Assembly (NCBI GenBank): GCA_947179485.1
Contig: OX359246.1
Location: forward strand, 59,995,632 to 60,059,631
DNA length: 64,000 bases
Direction of reading: 5' to 3'
From: Allacma fusca
Lineage: Eukaryota; Arthropoda; Collembola; Symphypleona; Sminthuridae
Below, in pieces: positions 1-11,464 of the stretch (its first letter is position 1; every line of letters starts with the position of its first letter). The notes beneath the pieces are model-generated. The model made no database searches, was not told the origin of the DNA, and saw nothing but the letters and a program-made list of their open reading frames with translations. Position numbers and translations under genes: made by a program.

Positions 1-594
1 TGAAATAACGAGCTGTACTACTTAGAACTGCACATTTTCTTTGCAATGAATTGCATTTTTTCAATAGTAAAAGTCTTCGATTTTGCTCTAAGCCAAGCCT
101 TAAAGCAAATAAAATTAGCTATGCTGCCGTTAATTTTTATGGAAATCGATACTCACATTATATATGTGCAGTTTCGCGGGCTTCGCGAAGATTAATGCAA
201 ATGAAATGGATAACTTTATCTATCCAACACCGTTATTTTGCCAAATAAAGCATGCTTACAAGCCAGAGCGATAAGTATGGGTGCGTTGTTTTATTATTGC
301 CTGGTTCCAGGCTGCCTTGCAAGTCTGCCTGGCATAAGGCTAGTCTGACCACTGTCTGGTTCCAGAATACCTTGGTCAAGGCAACCAGGCGCCAGGCAAA
401 GCCGGTAAAAGCCAAGACAAAACCTTGTCTTGTTTGAAATCAAAGCCACAAGGCAAGTATACATTCAGTCTACAAGATTCTAATCCAACAATTTTTATTG
501 GCACAACTTATTTCTAATAATATCTAATTATAGTATCTAATATTCAATAAATGTATGCTTAACCGCTCAAAGGTTTTATTTTATCAAATTAGAA

Positions 595-1775
595 ATGAAT
601 TTAGCTTTATTTTTGGCAAGTGAAAGTGCTGAAGTTCCGCTAAAAATTGAAAGCACACAATGCGAAACAACATTTCCAATTGGTTTGTTTACTTCCGAAA
701 TTAATTCATCAATAATCAAGGGATATGCGGCACATCAAAATGATTTATTCAAGCGTAAGCTTCGCTACTTAAACAATTATTTTGTACTTGAAAAGCTGCC
801 AACTCTCTCCAACCAAACGTTTAAAGAACATTTCCGTATTACCATGGAGACATTTGAGGTAAATCTGCAATTAAATTACTACTCAATGTCATTTCAAATT
901 GCATAAGTAGTGTACATATAAATGTGTGTTGACAGAATTTAAGGAACTTGTGGGGAAATAGCTTTGAAACCTCCAAGGGAAGACCTTGTTGTGATGCGGA
1001 TCGACAATTATTACTGTCCCTCTGGACGTTGGCTAACCAGGAATCGTTTCGAGGTATTGCGGACAGATTTGATGTGGAACGTGGATTAGCACACAGGATT
1101 TTTACTCGATTCGTGAAATTCATTTTCTCTAAACGGGAAACTTTTATCAGATTTCCAAAAGGGGAGGAACAACAAGTAATGACAATCGTAACGCTATATT
1201 TAAATAATTGATTTCTCAGTAATGTATAAATTTACATTTTATCTGTTTTACAAATATATTGCTGACTCCATTTACAGATTCATCGTAGAAGCTTTGATCT
1301 CCTTCGAGTTCAGTCATTCTCAGGAGTTGTTGGTTGCATTGATGGTTGTCACATTCCTATTAAACAACCCATGGATGATCCACAGAGTTACTACAATCGG
1401 AAAAAGTTTCATTCTGTAATACTGCAAGGAATCTGTGACGCCAAAATGCAATTTATTGATGTCTTCGTAGGATGGCCAGGCAGTTCTCACGATGCACATG
1501 TTTGGAAAAATTCGCCGTTTTTTCAACTTATTGCAGCTGAAGGTGGGAACAATCCGATGTTTCCAGCTGATTGTATATGTGTACTGAGCAACATGGAACT
1601 GCTGCCTATTGTAATAGTAGCTGCTTGTGTCCTGCATAATTTATGCTTGTTGAATGATGATGTGATTGAGTTTGATGAAATCGAAGAAGGATGGGATGAT
1701 GTCAATAATGCTGAAGAAGCTTATGTGGAACTTTTAGGTGTGCAAAAGCGTGACTTAATTTCGCAAGATTTGTAA
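595..1775 (+). pseudogene. Harbinger (HARBI1-like) DDE transposase, internally deleted
   Basis: Three exons join in phase 0: 595-858, 936-1175 and 1278-1775, giving about 333 residues. Exon 3 holds the first catalytic Asp in VGCIDGCHIPIKQP (codon 1341-1343) and the second in GWPGSSHDAHVWKNS (codon 1491-1493), both typical of the DDE_Tnp_4 family. After NPMFPADC the reading frame jumps straight to IVAACVLHNLCLLNDD, which in relatives follows the third acidic residue. The stretch that should hold the catalytic Glu is therefore missing, without any frameshift. The protein may still bind DNA but should not cut it. Introns with good GT-AG borders are unusual for a dead copy and suggest a fairly young deletion. 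The start is the first Met in a clean frame. Confidence 0.85.
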
Positions 1776-1792
1776 TTTGTGCGCGCAATAAA

Positions 1793-3300
1793 TTAATTCA
1801 CGTATATTACAAATTTAATATTTTTTAAACATGGGCGCTGTTTATTTAACAAAGTAGCATACTTATTTAATTTTTCAAGAATAGATTGTAAAAGGCCAAC
1901 TTTTCGATTCTCCAAGTCCAGGCGTTTCTCTTCCATATCGTTTATAGCGTTTATTTTTCGCTCTTCCAGTTCTTTCATTTTTTCAAGCTTAGAGTTTTCC
2001 AAGGCTGCAAATTTTTCCCACATTTGTTCTTGACAAATTAAATTTTGATCTAATACATACGTAAACAATCATTCATTTCTCATGACCGCTATAAGTTGGA
2101 ATCTAAAATTTAAAAACATATGCGTCACATAAGTTTATTTTTCATTTAGTTGTACCTAGCACTTCCGCAACCCAGAGAGGCTTCTCCTGTTTCCGTTTCT
2201 TTTTAGCACAGACATCCACATCTTCACTGCCAAAGTCCAACTCTTCATTTTCATGTATGATGGAATCAGAAACAGTGCTGTCTTGACCTGGTGATTTTGG
2301 ACCCGAAATTATTGTAGAAGCTAAATAGTTTGATGGAGGCGCGATTGAGCGTTTCCTCCCCAAAATGTCTTCCATTTCCCTCTCGAATTTCCAGCATTTT
2401 AAGGCACCCCTTCCAGTGAGATTTTGTTTTCCTGAAAATAAAACAAGCACATTTGATCATTAGTAATAATTTTATTTCATTAAAAAATGACGGCCAACAT
2501 TAAATTGAGTAAAATAACTCATAGTTTACTGTTTTAACCTTTTCGGGACTTGTACGTTGACACCAGATTATCCCATTTTTTCTTGCACTTGAAGCCATCA
2601 ACTTCGTATTGTTTCTTCTGCATTTGGGTGGCGATATCGGACCAAAGAGATTTCTTCGTTTTTCTAAAAATATCATGAACATTTTTGATATTGCTTATAG
2701 TTGCTCTTAACAATGCATTCTGGTGAACACGTTAATATAAATAAAATAAAAGTTTTACTTTGGATTGTCAAATTTATGGTTGAATTGCTTTCGTAGTTCA
2801 ATTAGTAGCAATGTTGGTGCACCGTTTCCAGCATCCCAAGAAAACCCTGCTAATTTGTAATTATGTGCTTTTTTATTATACAATTTTACAATAATACTCA
2901 CTACATTTACTGTAAACGGCTAGAACAGTAAGCATTTACTATAAGCGACAAGAACAGTAAGCAGTGATTTCTATTTTAATTAGCCTACCTTCATCACTTT
3001 CAGCACAATTCTTTGGCCTTTCGTCAAACACTACAGTTTCGGTTTCTTCGGCAGTTATCTTCAAAATTAAAACAGTGATTTTAGTGTCGAATTATGTAAA
3101 TAAATTATTATTTTGATTCCAAGTAAGGTAAAATACAATAATAATAAATTGTACCTCAACTCACTAATATTCATTATTACATTGAATATAAGCACGACAA
3201 AGGACAATTTGGTAATTGTAATTAAATCTGATAAATTCAGATTACTCACCGATTTCATTTTCCGAATCCAAGCTTTGAAGCACAAATGTAACTTCCCCAA
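1793..3300 (-). CDS. Harbinger accessory Myb/SANT-like DNA-binding protein
   Basis: Six exons on the minus strand join with compatible phases: about 3300-3250, 3045-2989, 2846-2759, 2663-2539, 2431-2156 and 2049-1793. Exons 3 and 4 make a Myb/SANT-like (MADF-type) trihelix: WDAGNGAPTLLLIELRKQF, then LWSDIATQM and FKCKKKWDNLVSTYK, with the spaced tryptophans of the fold. Exon 5 is acidic and ends in KKKRKQEK, a likely nuclear localisation signal. Exon 6 is a charged coiled coil (MKELEERKINAINDMEEKR). In this superfamily the second protein helps the transposase enter the nucleus and find the transposon ends. Unlike the transposase, the frame looks whole. The first exon and its start are uncertain: 3300 begins with TTG, and a nearby alternative acceptor for exon 2 exists. 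Confidence 0.75.
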
Positions 3301-3665
3301 TAGTGTTCTTTGGTTAGGACAGTGGAATTATTTAATTGCAAAATTGTGAGATTCAAATGTCTTCATAAAAACGAGTACAATTATTAAATGTACTATAATA
3401 AAGGGTAAGGCAGTAGTCAGACTAGTTTTGAGCGGTCTGGCTGCCTTTATGAAGTATTGATCAAGGTTTTGAGCAGACCGTTGTTTAATTCGCGCCCTGT
3501 TTTTCGCTTTCACTTGGCGCAGGCAGTACCGTTGTTTTATTCTGCCTAGTCTGAGCAAAACCTTACAGGCCGTTGCTTTATTCTGCCTGGTTTATTTACG
3601 TCACACTTTCCCCAGGTTTGCCTTCGCTACCTGGGGCAAGGCAAGAATAAAACAACGCACCCTAT

Positions 3666-3940
3666 GTTTCCATTTTTGTTGAACGATGGCGCAACACTTC
3701 TGAAACAGCACCGAGATCGGATCGGAACGGAACAGAGCAATTCCGCTTTCCGATTACATAAATTATATGTGACATTTTTTGTACCAATGCTCTGAACCGT
3801 CCCAGTCCCAATATCATCGGTACAAGTGCTCATGTTCCGGTTTTGTCCCGATTCAATGACGAAAACAAAAATGTCCCGAAATTGTTCCATTCCGTTTCCG
3901 AACCCGGAACTTCGGGATTTCGGAAACCCGAAGGAAGGTC
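3666..3940. repeat. Degenerate GGAAC/CCGAA word repeat
   Basis: Between the Harbinger element and the next repeat lies sequence made of variants of CGGAAC, GTTCCG, CCCGAA and GGGATTTCGG in both orientations. It resembles the bodies of the hAT-like word elements elsewhere in the window, but I could not find clear terminal heads or a target-site duplication. The open frames here are by-products of the repeat. Confidence 0.5.
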
Positions 3941-4960
3941 TATGCACAAATGAATCTATACACATTATTTGTTAGACCATTTAAAGCAACGGCGTACATA
4001 TAGATATTTATTTACGTCTGCTGCTACTGTATCTGAATCCAGGGTAGTACAAAGGTGCTGCTTTAGGTTCAGCTTTAGAGAAGTTGCATCTATATACATA
4101 ATGCTTCGTTTTGGTTAGTCATTGCCTGTTAGGGTCAAAGACATTTGAGAGGGCCATGAATTTAGCTTTAGAAATTTCATAAAAATCGACGTTTACATCA
4201 TCAAGGAATGGTGGAGTTATCAAATTCTTGGTAGCCCAGGAGAAACTAAACTATGTACCCCATCTGGTAATATGTATCTGCTGGGGTAGAAAAGAGATTT
4301 CATACCCCTGTACAAAATCATCAAGAACGTGAAGCAAAATGAAGATTTTTAATGAATGAAGGCATTGAAAAAAATTTCACAAGTATTTTAGTTTTTGTAT
4401 TTCTAATTTTATGGGAGCCATTACATGTAAATACATAGGTCTGTACATTTTACATACCCGTTTAAAGAAATGTTGGTGATCTTCAGAAATTTATGCTAAA
4501 CCATATCGTTTTTATCCAGGAGAAAATAAATGCTAAAAATGAGTTGACAAAATTCTGACGGTATCAAAAATTTAGTTTAGATGATTTTATGTATATATGC
4601 GTGGAGGAAGTGAATTTATAGCGCCTTAATATGTAATTATATATGAGATGCGGCATCTGGGTGAAATATTATTGAGTTTTTATATTTTTCCACGCAAATA
4701 TCATCAACTGCAACAACCAATTCGAGGAATTATATCGAAGCAACTTATTAAGCAACGCCGTTGTTTTAAAGGGATAATTAATACTACAGATTAATTTGTA
4801 TATGTACATGCGGATTATGAACATATTTATTACAGCTGTGTCCACAGTGTCCGTGAAAGTATTACCCATGTAATTTTCGGGGTACTATATAATAACTAAT
4901 TTTATTCATACACGATATTTGACTTCATCTCCACCCCCCCCCCCCCGAACTGGCGCTGTG
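3940..4960 (+). repeat. Long-TIR repeat R1, copy 1 (left end lost)
   Basis: This copy matches R1 copy 2 (19669-21190) closely from about 3940 on, including the segment containing GACATTTGAG near 4140 and the right TIR with GTCCGTGAAAGTATTACCC at about 4850. The right side ends in a run of about 14 C (4931-4946). The left TIR is missing, replaced by the word repeat before it. No coding potential is seen. Confidence 0.75.
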
Positions 4961-5019
4961 AATGTTCCAGTCTGTTCCAAGATTTCTGGTATGGACTATT
5001 CCATATGATCTATTTCACA

Positions 5020-5545
5020 CAGTGCTTGGACTGGGTACTGGTAATACTCGGGTAAATGGGTATGGGTACGGGCACAGGTACTCCCCGGGTACGGAAGTTG
5101 CGTACTCGCAAATACGCGGGTACTACCCAAATACTCTGGATTTTAAACAATAAAGTGGGTACAGGTACGGGTACGAGTATGGGTACTCACTGAGCGGCAA
5201 TCGGGCAGTACCCTATAGGTACGGGCGGGGGTGGAAAAAGTTCCAAAGTGGGCATGTACTCAGAGATTGGGCACGTATACAGCCATTTTTTTCGAAATTG
5301 GGCATGTGCTTTCGAAAGTGGGTATCTACTCAGAGATTGGGCATGTATGTGGGTAGAGATCTTTGTCCAAATTTGGTAAAACAATTTCCAAAATTGGCCA
5401 TAATTTGATGATCATTTTGGGTATGAACCAGGATCGCGGGATCGCGAACTTTTTCCACCCCCGGGTACGTGTATTACTAGGTAAAATATTTTTACCCGTG
5501 CTTGCTGTACCCGAGTATTTTTGGGTACTTCAAGGTTTCCTACTG
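5020..5545. repeat. GGGTAC word repeat, copy 1
   Basis: Degenerate GGGTACGGGTAC and its complement GTACCC fill this stretch. It starts with CAGTGCTTGGACTGGGTAC, which resembles the terminal head of the other word elements. The homologous copy is at 21178-21450 and is shorter because it lacks the inner insertion at 5227-5462. The right border is not clear. Confidence 0.6.
5227..5462. mobile_element. Small insertion with 14-bp TIRs inside the GGGTAC repeat
   Basis: The ends are GGGGGTGGAAAAAG and its exact complement CTTTTTCCACCCCC. Copy 2 of the host repeat (near 21380) lacks the segment, so it is an insertion of about 236 bp. The interior repeats variants of GTGGGCATGTACTCAGAGAT. I could not recognise a target-site duplication because the flanks are themselves repetitive. 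Confidence 0.6.
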
Positions 5546-6302
5546 GACATGGATTACCATGGCTAATTGTAATAACCGTGGAGTTGGGCCTAAATCTGTT
5601 TTGCTCCTTTGTAGATGGAAACTCGTGTCAGAAAAAGCCACGGGGCTTCGTGTAATTTCTGATTACGCGGTCTTTGCATTTTAACCTTTCTAATGGTTCC
5701 TCGCAGGAATCTAATAAACAAATAGCATGTAAAGAGTCAGACACATCACCTATTTATCGACATACAATGGAGCTAGAAAGAATCAAAGAAGAATTTCAAG
5801 GGGCAGGTTCTTGAGATTAAATTTAATTAGCTTCATTGGGAGCGTAACATTTTAATTATTTTAAGATTCATTGAGATAAGTTCCGAATAAATATACATTT
5901 CTTAGCTTCAAGCAAAGATGCTAGCCTATCCTACATGTAGGCCTACTTGTAGGCCTATTTATAGGGTGCGAGCTATTTTCAGAAAAAATTATAGGCAAAA
6001 TAGGGTGCACTGGTTTTTGCAGAAAAAATGCCTATAAATAGGAAATGCGCGCCTGCATACACCAGGTCATATAGGCAAATATGTAGACAGCACAAGAACA
6101 CGCTTGTATGAAGGCAAATATATAGGATGTATATACATAACTATTGTCACATTTGTCACATTATGGAAGTCTTATCTCAATGCAAACCATAACGATTTTT
6201 AAACGTTGAAATATCAAGCTACTGCAACTGCAGGGATATGGACATGTGAGATTTCCCATTCAAAATAATATCCATACATAACTAACAATAAGTACATGTG
6301 CA

Positions 6303-6892
6303 TATCGTCGGCTAAATTTTAAAAGGTACCATATTCATTTCGTATTACGTGCTTTTTAAATGGGATCTCCATTTGTTCAGACCTGAGAAGTTTACATATT
6401 CCTGGTCCTCAGTTATTTAAGTAGCCTGGTCTTAGCGATAAAATGTCATTGCATTTGACCGGTTAGTCACTCCTAAACCTTAGCGATAAGAATGTTTATT
6501 TATAAAACTTTACCTTCCACAGAAATTTTCTTCCCTCTAAATCCACCTTATCTAAATTCAAATTAACCTATAACCTAACATTCCCTTCACACTCAAAGTT
6601 GCGAACTCAACAATTTGTCCCTTCAACAAACAGTGAGATTTTGGGAGTTGAGGAGTTAGCTTCTTTAGCCTTGTCCAAACCAAACCCCAGTTGTATGTAC
6701 AGAGTATTATTTGTTGTGTATTAAAATTAGTGGAGTCACTCTGCCCCAAAACACAAGTTCTCACTCGGGCTCATTTTCTCATGAACACCAGTCATACATA
6801 CACGCATCATTCATACATCCATCCAGCACTAAAGCTTCTTTCCATCTCAAACACCATTGAAAATGGTACTTTTTAGAATTTAGGCAACGATG
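6303..6892. repeat. Element with TIRs of about 28 bp nested in E1
   Basis: The left end, ATCGTCGGCTAAATTTTAAA, pairs with TTTAGAATTTAGGCAACGAT at about 6867-6886. The same TIR type forms a compact palindrome at 33540-33640. No reading frame of interest and no clear target-site duplication. Confidence 0.55.
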
Positions 6893-6979
6893 TATTGTAT
6901 GTGATTGCTCGATGGCTTATACTTACTGTAACGTGCAATAGGCCCGATCAATACGAGGTTTCAAATTATAATGCATGAG

Positions 6980-8264
6980 CACAGGTGACCATTCAATTTT
7001 CCACTACACTCACTACTCTAAAAACTTTTTCAGGGTAAATACCACTAGTTACCACTACACTACCAACAAGAATGATATTTGACAACTACTCTACTAATAC
7101 TCTATTTGATCGATAATCAAGACTACCACTACACTACTTTCCAGTAGAGTTTTACTTTCAGAGAGCACCTTTACTCTACTCTACCACTACTTGCCGGAAG
7201 CTAAAAATTAGCGTTACTCTACAGTACAACTATAACACTACTCTACGCAGTAAGAAAAGCCACACTATGCAATATACTACCTATTCACTGAATAGCCGTG
7301 CAATTTAATCTCAGCCTAAAATCAAATAATTTTAATATGCCTAAAAAGGCTCCTAATTTCTAAATATATGCTATAAATATGATTCCTAGCGAAAAAATCC
7401 CGTTTCATCGTATGTAAATACAGTTTATCCTCTGTCGATGAAGCTAGACGTTTATGCTAAATTAAAGGCATGCAGGACCGATCTTTACAAGAATCAATTG
7501 TAGGTTCGGCATTTTGAAAAACTAGTTTATTGTTTTAGACAACATTCACATGCGTGTATAACTCAAGTACATACATGAGAACGAGAACCACTGATTATAC
7601 CTATAAAAACCTGACTATAAAAACTTGTTACAAGTTGACTAAAAGATTAATAAATTACAATTGGCAATGGACTGTCCGTTGCCATTTTATGTACGGAATC
7701 TGCCTTACTCTGGATTTGGCTTGAATTTCAGAACTGTTAATTAACGGAGGATTAAAGCACTTAAATAAAGAAATCAATACTAAGATTTTGTTTTTGCAAG
7801 TTCAAATGCTGCTGAAAAGTACCAAAAAGTAGAATCCGCAATGCTCCAATACAAATACAAGATGTTACTATATCCATCCACGCAATCGCACAATAATATT
7901 TCGAGTATTTAAACGCGGCGTAACGGTGTAAGATATAGAAAGTTATGAAAAAACACATAATCACACATTCCATGTTTAAGTATAGTGCTTACTCGGGTAG
8001 CACTACTTTTTATTGGACTTTGTGTATGCATGTAAACTACTTCTACACTACATCCAAACTAAAGTCGGTACCACTATTCTACACTACATTTTAGGAACAA
8101 TGGTGAACGGGCACTAGTAGTTACTACTATTTACTTGCCTGCTGATGTCTCCTTCGTTCTACACTACCAATAAATATTATTTTATTTCATTTTCAACAAC
8201 TACTCTACTTTTTGCCACTATTCCACTACCACTACTAAAAAGTAGAGTAGTGTGGCCATCTCTG
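6980..8264. mobile_element. hAT-like element E2 (CTACTCTAC word), 8-bp TSD
   Basis: The left end reads CACAGGTGACCATTC and the right end, on the minus strand, CAGAGATGGCCACAC. TGCATGAG flanks both sides exactly (6972-6979, 8265-8272). Large parts of the body are degenerate CCACTACACTACTCTAC, especially 7000-7260 and 8030-8250. The element sits inside E1, so it inserted later. It encodes nothing recognisable. Confidence 0.85.
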
Positions 8265-8730
8265 TGCATGAGTAACATTAATTTTGAAGAAGTACTCAAA
8301 ATTAGTTTGTTTAAATATATGATACATAGTAACAAACAATTGCGAGTGTTTGCTGAATAGTTGTTGCACATGAGGGATATCCTAAATTTTTTCTAAACTA
8401 ATGTTATATGTCCAAAATTTTGCTAAAATATAATGTAAATATAATGTAATAATGTAATTTGTGAATTTCAATAAAAATATAATTTAATTCTGCAGTATAG
8501 GGTCACATGTAGGAAGGGGATAACACTTTCCGTATCCCTATATAGGCAGAAATGTAGGCAGCCACAAATGCCTACTTGTAGGGAAGGATATAGGCCCTAT
8601 AATTGCACAAGTAGGGAAGAAGGAAGGCCCCTCCTAAACTAAATGTATAGGTTGGATGTAGGGTAGGCAAAATAAGTTTAGCATCTTTGGCTTCAAGGCA
8701 AATCAGTTTCTTATTGATGATACAAGTACC

Positions 8731-9473
8731 CAGTGTTGACCATTTGAAAATGCCAAGGCATTTTGGGTGTTTTCAATCCTAGACATTTATTTCACTTTGG
8801 ACATTTATTGCTGTAAATATTCAATAAATTTTAGGCTTTCATGAAATGTTGGACATTATCATTCCCTGCTTTGATTATTCTTGATAATTTTGGTGTTACT
8901 AGCGGAGGCAGGTCGTTGATGGGAAAATTGCAAGAACAGAAAATCCTTCTTTCCTCCTATTTTATTTACCTAGCGTCCTATGCTAACGGCAATGTACACA
9001 CAATCTATGTACGTAGGGGTCTAAAAAGAAGCTTCCTGAAAAGTATCTTAGAATCCTCTATGACAAAAGATTTTTTGAGAAAAATATTTAGCCAGGAACA
9101 ACATTTTTTATGTCCTCGAAGTTTAAAGCAGATTTTTGGTTATAAAGAGTGGTATTAAAGAATTCGTTTCAATTGGGTATCGTTACACCATACAATGCAA
9201 TAACCAATTCGCTAGAGCATCTTTCATTTCATTCATCTGGTTATTATTCTGGCATAGTAGCATTTGAAATTCTTCAATGTTTATTTATAATAAACCATAA
9301 ATGAATTTAAATAATTTTTTAAACAATCTGAAAAAAGACTCTTAATGCCTAGGGAAAATACCTAAAATCCCCAGCATTTTCAATGCTGGGCAAAAACGGG
9401 ACAAATTGGGCATATTTGGCATTTTGAACTAGGCAACCAAAAATCGTGTGACATTCTCAAACGGCCAACCCTG
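8731..9473. mobile_element. hAT-like CAGGGTTG element, copy 1
   Basis: The left end is CAGTGTTGACCATTTGAAAA and the right end, on the minus strand, begins CAGGGTTGGCCGTTTGAGAA. AGTACCC overlaps or flanks both junctions, consistent with a partly decayed 8-bp duplication. Near the ends the body uses GGCATTTT/AAAATGCC and GGGCATATTTGGC. It contains an open frame (8841-9158) also present in copy 2. Confidence 0.65.
8841..9158 (+). CDS. Short conserved ORF inside the CAGGGTTG element, copy 1
   Basis: A 105-codon frame begins MKCWTLSFPALIILDNFGV and ends in FGYKEWY. Copy 2 (21949-22296) encodes a 115-residue homologue with scattered substitutions and a shifted C-terminus. The segment containing YFIYLASYANGNVH is shared. 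I do not recognise a family. It may be a remnant of a transposase exon, since the host element has hAT-type ends, but no RNase H-like motif or BED finger is visible. The frame may also simply be conserved because the copies are young. Confidence 0.3.
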   Translation: MKCWTLSFPALIILDNFGVTSGGRSLMGKLQEQKILLSSYFIYLASYANGNVHTIYVRRGLKRSFLKSILESSMTKDFLRKIFSQEQHFLCPRSLKQIFGYKEWY

Positions 9474-9703
9474 CAGTACCCGAGTAATACCCGGGTACAA
9501 ATTATAGGTACTCGGGTGCAGGTACAGGTTTTGTGTACAGTGCATTACGGGTAAATTCTGGGTACAGGTACTACATTTTATTTTCAAGTATGGGTACGGG
9601 TACTGAAAAAATTTACCCGAGTACTCGGGTACGGGTATAGGTACAGCATTTCGTCCTACCTGATATTCGGACGGGTATGGGTACGGGTACACGGTTTCTG
9701 TCA
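9474..9703. repeat. GGGTAC word repeat, second block of copy 1
   Basis: CAGTACCCGAGTAATACCCG starts a run of GGGTAC and GTACCC variants. It is matched by 22584-22850, and homology between the copies stops within GGTTTCTGT at about 9703. No gene. Confidence 0.6.
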
Positions 9704-11464
9704 GACCTGGATAACGTTATGGAATAACGTTATTTCCTGAAAAATGACAACGGTTTTTGAAAGCCAACCGCAAACCAAAAAACAAATATTTACGATAAAC
9801 GGGAACAAACGATAAATGTGTGTTTAAGTAAAAACCAAAACCGAAACGGAAAAAATACTGTTATTTTATGTTTTTTTCCAACTGTAAAGGCGACCAGTAC
9901 TCCAACTTCCAACTGTCGATTGAAATCAACGTGAATGAATGCCGTTTGAATACTTGGCTAATGTTGTAAACGTATTTTACATGAGTATGATGTATGTATG
10001 TACATATATTTACACTGATTACTTACCTAGTACACATAAATTGCTTATTGTCAGATTCATTACATGTAAATTTCGACTTGTGTATTGTTAGTGTCATACA
10101 AACATACGTCTGCTGCTTCTATTTGTTTTTGAATTTCAGCATATTTCGGTTTCTGCTAATAGTGCTAATTGTTAGTTCCACTCTGAGGAATAAAGATGAA
10201 AACAAAGAATCTGCATATACAGCTTCTCTTTCCAGTAGCAGAGCATTGTTGGAAGGTTTAACCTTACATGAGAAAATTCCGCGTGAAAGAAAGGCGTAAA
10301 GTGTGATCAATTCGTGTGGTGGGCCGATATAAATTTCATTCCGTGTATGAACAGCGATCCTTTTGCGTCCGCACATACTTATATGTATACTCTTTAAATC
10401 AGTTCAAAAATCCAACTATCTCAGGAAGGTAATTACAATGTGCTAAAGTTTAAGCAACATATTAATAATTGATAATTTCCGCATTTTAGTCAAAATTATT
10501 ACCAAGCAATAAGTTTATCAATTAATTTGTTCATTCATCCTTTAACCGCTTCCGACTCGACATAATAGTCTGTATGGAAAATTAAACATTGCTCAAACAT
10601 ATCAAAATGAAAAAACTAAGCAGCAATCAGAAAAAGAAAATTAAATATTTTAAAGCTGTTGAGAAGAATGAACCGCAACGATACTAATGAATACTCATTC
10701 TGAAACCGCAGAAACCACACTGAATTTACAACGTTGAAAGAGCCTGAAAATACTCCAGAATCGCCCAAAAATTGTGCATGTCTTCTTAGTAAATTATGTA
10801 TTACCCACGGATCCTCCAGCGAAAATCGTATCGCAATGGTTTCCACCTAACAAAGGTAAGACATTCATAATTTTTGGGCGATTCTGGAGTGCGTTCAGTC
10901 TTGCTGACGTCATCATCATGGGCGGGTCCGTCACTACACTATTTGATGACAGGAGGTGATGGCAGTATGGGGGGGTCTTCTTAAAACATACAAAATTTTG
11001 ATGACATCATTAACATGGACGCTCCCTTATCCGACATACATATACACTAAATCCGAGGATTCCTTGCTATATTTTAGGCAACATTTATATGAAACCAAGT
11101 CCTGCCTATATTCCTTCATACTTGCAGTACAAAACGCTGCCTATCCTATTCCTATTTTTGCACGCTGAATATTTCGGTTACTATCCTATCCTACCTACAT
11201 AAGAAGCCCGATTTTAATACCTATCCTATGTATATGCCTATAAGTCCTATCCTTCGAGGAAGGATGTGCACCTTTGGGTGAGGGAATGATGGCTTAATTA
11301 CATTCCTTGATGCACTTCGGATTGCTTTCCCCAAAACAGAACAAACCAAAAACAAAATCCCAAGGAACTGGGCGGCTGCTGTGACAGCTTCCATACTATA
11401 TGTAAATCAATAGCACATATCACTTTGTACACATATTTAATATTGCTTGTAATAATGGTTCCAG
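9704..11464. other. Gene-poor stretch with repeat fragments
   Basis: AT-rich sequence with short AACGTTAT and AAACGATA words near 9710-9860. There is a perfect 22-bp inverted repeat at 10752-10773 and 10869-10890. A CCTATCC word block (about 11100-11276) ends, on the minus strand, with the head CAAAGGTGCACAT, i.e. one end of an E1-like element. No supported gene. Missing 5' exons of the coiled-coil gene could lie here, but I could not identify them. Confidence 0.4.

Larger units (their letters stand above)
279..3662 (+). mobile_element. PIF/Harbinger DNA transposon with TIRs and 3-bp TSD
   Basis: The left end reads GGGTGCGTTGTTTTATTATT and the right end, read on the minus strand, GGGTGCGTTGTTTTATTCTT. 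The similarity continues for about 30 bp with mismatches. Directly outside each end is TAT (276-278 and 3663-3665), a 3-bp target-site duplication as expected for PIF/Harbinger. Inside are the two genes typical of the superfamily: a DDE transposase on the plus strand and a Myb/SANT-like DNA-binding protein on the minus strand, converging near 1780. Both ends carry subterminal CTGG/TTGCC-rich sequence (about 300-440 and 3400-3640). The transposase lacks part of its catalytic core, so the copy is probably not autonomous. Confidence 0.88.
5913..8689. mobile_element. hAT-like element E1 (TAGGC/CCTAC word), 8-bp TSD
   Basis: The ends are CAAAGATGCTAGCCTATCC and, from the right, CAAAGATGCTAAAC. GCTTCAAG flanks both sides (5905-5912 and 8690-8697). 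The homologous site near 21815-21822 has a single GCTTCAAG and no insert, so insertion and duplication are directly visible. Near both ends the body is built of TGTAGGCCTA-like words (5930-6120, 8500-8660). Its middle holds other insertions, including E2. No transposase is seen. Confidence 0.88.

Noticed and set aside
10774-10959. Frame with VSQWFPPNKG that recalls an MFS sugar-phosphate transporter exon
   Set aside because: Only about 20 residues are suggestive, the segment lies in the loop of a 22-bp inverted repeat, and no neighbouring exon fits.
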